From NCBI GenBank assembly GCA_943789365.1, contig CALSTV010000001.1, positions 1,612,001 through 1,676,000 on the forward strand: a stretch of 64,000 nucleotides of DNA, read 5' to 3'. This DNA comes from an uncultured Flavobacteriaceae bacterium (GTDB lineage Bacteria; Bacteroidota; Bacteroidia; Flavobacteriales; Flavobacteriaceae). This document shows, one piece after another, positions 61,369-64,000 of this stretch. The notes under the pieces were generated by a model. It did not search any database and had not been told where the DNA came from. It saw only the letters and a program-made list of their open reading frames with translations. Each line of letters starts with the position of its first letter. The first letter of the stretch is position 1. The translations under genes and the position numbers were made by a program.

Positions 61369-63999
61369 CTATGATTTACTGATTAGAACTTTACTCTTTA
61401 TATCGTCGAATTCAATGGCTACACCTTCTTCAGACAATTCAGAGACAAACTCTAATGATTTGGTTAATGTTTCATTTTTAATATGTTGCTCATTCTCAAG
61501 AACCGCTTCCTCCAGAATTGCTTGATTTTCAATCGTTAATTTAATCTGGTCTGTAACTTCCAAGCCAGTGTCTTTACGAATGTTTTGAATTCTATTGATC
61601 AACTCTCTTGCAATTCCTTCTTTTCTCAATGCGTCTGATATATGCACATCCAAAGCAACCGTTAAACTGCCTTGGTTTGCTACCAGCCAACCTTCGATAT
61701 CCTGAGAAGAAATTTCTACCTCATCTGCCGATAAATCTACAAATTTTCCGTTTATTTCTAAAGAAATTTTACCTTCTTTTTCGAGTTTTGCAATATCTTC
61801 TTGGTCAAACTTTTGCACCGCAGCGCCAACAAAGCGCATTTCTTTCCCAAACCTTGGGCCTAATACCTTAAAATTAGGTTTGATATTCTTCACTAAAATC
61901 CCTGAAGCATCGTCTAGCAACTCTATCTCTTTTACATTTACTTCAGAAATGATTAGGTCTTGAATAGCCAATATATCTTCACGGTCTCTTTCATCTAAAA
62001 TTGGAATCATGATACGTTTTAAGGGTTGTCTCACTTTAATCATTTCCTTTTTTCGCAAGGATAGTACCATTGAGGCTATTTGTTGCGCCTTTTGCATTTT
62101 ACGTTCCAAATTAGCGTCGATACTTGTTTCATCGCAAACAGGGAAATCGGTCAAATGTACAGATTCTTCGTGCGTATCTGATACTGCATTTGTCAAATCT
62201 TTATATAAATTATCCATAAAGAACGGTGCAATAGGGGCTCCTAATTTGGCAACTGTAAGCATACAGGTATACAAAGTTTGATACGCAGAAATTTTATCTT
62301 CCGCATAGTCTCCTTTCCAAAAACGTCTTCTACTCAAACGCACAAACCAGTTACTCAAATTCTCTGAAACAAAATCTTGAATTCCTCTTGCTGCCTTTGT
62401 AGGTTCGTATGCTGCATAGAATTTATCCACATTTTTCACCAAAGTATTCAATTCAGAAAGAATCCAACGGTCAATTTCCGGGCGCTTTTCAATCGCGATT
62501 TCTTCTTCTGCAAAACAGAAATTATCTAAGTTGGCATACAATGAAAAGAACGAATAGGTATTGTACAGCGTTCCGAAGAATTTTCTACGTACTTCGTCAA
62601 TTCCATCGATATCGAACTTTAAATTATCCCACGGATTTGCATTGGAAATCATATACCAACGCGTAGCATCAGGACCATAGGTGTCCATGGTTTCAAATGG
62701 ATCGATTCCATTTCCTAATCGCTTGGACATTTTTTTACCATGCTTGTCTAGCACCAATCCATTCGACACCACATTTTTGTAGGCCACAGAATCAAACACC
62801 AAGCTACTAATAGCGTGTAAGGTATAAAACCACCCTCGAGTTTGATCTACTCCCTCCGCAATAAAGTCGGCCGGATAGAATTTTTGATCATCAATCAAGG
62901 CTTTATTTTCAAAAGGATAATGCCATTGAGCGTAAGGCATCGATCCTGAATCGAACCAAACATCAATCAAATCAGATTCGCGTTTCATCGGTTTTCCCGA
63001 AGGAGAAACCAAGGTAATCTGATCTACAATATTTTTGTGCAAATCGATTTTATCATAATTTTCTTCCGACATATCACCTACTTTAAAATCGGCAAATATA
63101 TCTTCTGAAGCTACTCCAGCCTCGATAGCTTTTTGAATTTCATTTTTCAATTCCTCAACAGAACCAATAATTGTTTCTTCAGTTCCGTCATCTGATCTCC
63201 AAATTGGAAGCGGGATTCCCCAGTAACGAGAACGCGATAGGTTCCAATCGTTGGCATTCTTTAACCAGTTTCCAAAACGTCCTTCACCCGTAGATTTCGG
63301 CTTCCAGTTGATAGATTCGTTCAGGTCGAACATTTTATCTCTTTGCTCGGTTACTTTTACAAACCAAGAATCTAGAGGATAGTAAAGAATAGGCTTATCT
63401 GTTCTCCAACAATGCGGGTAACTGTGCTTGTATTTCTCAACATGAAATGCTTTGTTTTCTTCTTTTAACTGAATAGCAATCTCTACGTCAACCGATCTTT
63501 CCGGAACTTCGCCTTCGTTGTAATATTCATTTTTCACATATTTACCTGCATAGGGGCCCACATGCTCCGTAAATTTACCTTGCAAGTCAACCAATGGAAT
63601 TGGATTATCGTTTTTGTCTAAAACCAACATTGGCGGTACTTCTGGATCTGCTTGTTTAGCAACTTGTGCATCATCGGCTCCAAAGGTTGGTGCCGTATGT
63701 ACAATTCCAGTACCATCTTCAGTAGTTACAAAATCACCAGAAATTACTCTAAAAGCGTTTTCAGGGTTTTCATAAGGCAATGCAAATGGCAACAACTGTT
63801 CAAATTTTGCACCTACCAATTCTGTTCCTTTGTAGGCATCTACCGTAATAAATGGTATTTTTTTATCTCCGGCTGTATAGTCTTTGAGAGCAGCTTCATT
63901 TTCAACTTCAAAGAATTTTTTCCCAAATTGCTTTCCTACCAAAGCTTTTGCCAAAATAACGGTTATCGACTCAAACGTATATTGGTTGAAAGATTTAAC
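61369..63999 (-). CDS. ileS: Isoleucyl-tRNA synthetase, 5' end beyond window
   Basis: Class I aminoacyl-tRNA synthetase. 876 codons are visible, about three quarters of the Bacteroidota enzyme (over 1,100 residues); the frame is open to the window edge (VKSFNQYTFESITVILAKAL), so the HIGH motif lies outside. Seen here: most of the CP1 editing domain (GTGIVHTAPTFGADD, a deacylation signature); the WFDSGSMPYAQWHYPF and GVDQTRGWFYTLHA segments; the KMSKR loop in HGKKMSKRLGNG; the anticodon-binding helical domain (PEIDRWILSELNTLV); and a long C-terminal region. It begins the ileS-DksA-like-lspA operon. Confidence 0.97.
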   Translation of the reverse strand, partial: VKSFNQYTFESITVILAKALVGKQFGKKFFEVENEAALKDYTAGDKKIPFITVDAYKGTELVGAKFEQLLPFALPYENPENAFRVISGDFVTTEDGTGIVHTAPTFGADDAQVAKQADPEVPPMLVLDKNDNPIPLVDLQGKFTEHVGPYAGKYVKNEYYNEGEVPERSVDVEIAIQLKEENKAFHVEKYKHSYPHCWRTDKPILYYPLDSWFVKVTEQRDKMFDLNESINWKPKSTGEGRFGNWLKNANDWNLSRSRYWGIPLPIWRSDDGTEETIIGSVEELKNEIQKAIEAGVASEDIFADFKVGDMSEENYDKIDLHKNIVDQITLVSPSGKPMKRESDLIDVWFDSGSMPYAQWHYPFENKALIDDQKFYPADFIAEGVDQTRGWFYTLHAISSLVFDSVAYKNVVSNGLVLDKHGKKMSKRLGNGIDPFETMDTYGPDATRWYMISNANPWDNLKFDIDGIDEVRRKFFGTLYNTYSFFSLYANLDNFCFAEEEIAIEKRPEIDRWILSELNTLVKNVDKFYAAYEPTKAARGIQDFVSENLSNWFVRLSRRRFWKGDYAEDKISAYQTLYTCMLTVAKLGAPIAPFFMDNLYKDLTNAVSDTHEESVHLTDFPVCDETSIDANLERKMQKAQQIASMVLSLRKKEMIKVRQPLKRIMIPILDERDREDILAIQDLIISEVNVKEIELLDDASGILVKNIKPNFKVLGPRFGKEMRFVGAAVQKFDQEDIAKLEKEGKISLEINGKFVDLSADEVEISSQDIEGWLVANQGSLTVALDVHISDALRKEGIARELINRIQNIRKDTGLEVTDQIKLTIENQAILEEAVLENEQHIKNETLTKSLEFVSELSEEGVAIEFDDIKSKVLISKS

Positions 64000-64000
64000 C

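Overview
The window comes from an AT-rich member of the Bacteroidota, most likely a marine Flavobacteriaceae. The evidence is: type IX secretion C-terminal sorting domains; a SusC/SusD pair with a FecR/ECF-sigma switch; flavobacterial-type -7 boxes (TAnnTTTG) in front of many genes in place of strong Shine-Dalgarno sequences; and family-specific neighbourhoods such as ileS-DksA-like-lspA and der/era. No species can be named from sequence alone.

Layout. 1-11.6 kb is housekeeping: the 3' part of sucA, an ORF6N gene, sucB, a HIT protein, a histidine kinase, a DUF3127 protein, pyrH-frr, a DUF985 cupin, rsmG, a fatty-acid desaturase and a PLP aminotransferase. 11.8-13.3 kb holds small secreted or membrane proteins and gene debris. 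13.4-28.5 kb is a polysaccharide utilisation locus (PUL): secreted PD40/CBM6 protein, two GH20 beta-N-acetylhexosaminidases, a triple-repeat secreted protein, SusD, SusC with a signalling STN domain, FecR and a divergent ECF sigma factor. It is probably aimed at chitin-derived or other GlcNAc-containing glycans. A 281-bp direct repeat brackets this PUL. 28.5-36.7 kb has a DUF255 thioredoxin-fold protein, DUF1304, MscS, then a DUF3604-PpiC-HupE trio enclosed by low-complexity DNA in mirror-image order, then two small divergent genes.

37-43 kb is accessory: a Fic protein with a palindromic operator, a lipoprotein, an MFS transporter, a Crp/Fnr regulator, Hsp31/HchA and a nitroreductase. 43.2-46.1 kb carries der and era. 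At 46.26 kb an initiator tRNA-Met is followed by a tandem array of four 387-bp units, each with a GIY-YIG nuclease ORF, a rearranged tRNA 3' half and a terminator. This is the most unusual structure in the window. 47.9-52.2 kb has an XRE/DUF6249 pair and a probable zinc-homeostasis island (Fur-family regulator and lipoprotein divergent from MerC, a CobW-type GTPase and an NTF2-like protein) with 7-1-7 palindromes over both promoters. 52.5-60.3 kb has a broken sortilin/BNR protein, an EamA transporter, a GT9 glycosyltransferase and an NRPS-like A-T-TE gene with an in-frame stop. The window ends with lspA, a DksA-like gene and the 3' part of ileS.

Four genes are visibly broken (DUF3604, the 51.7-kb hypothetical gene, the BNR protein, the NRPS-like gene). 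Some may be sequencing errors. The BNR gene appears to have lost internal sequence as well as its frame, which a single-base error cannot explain.
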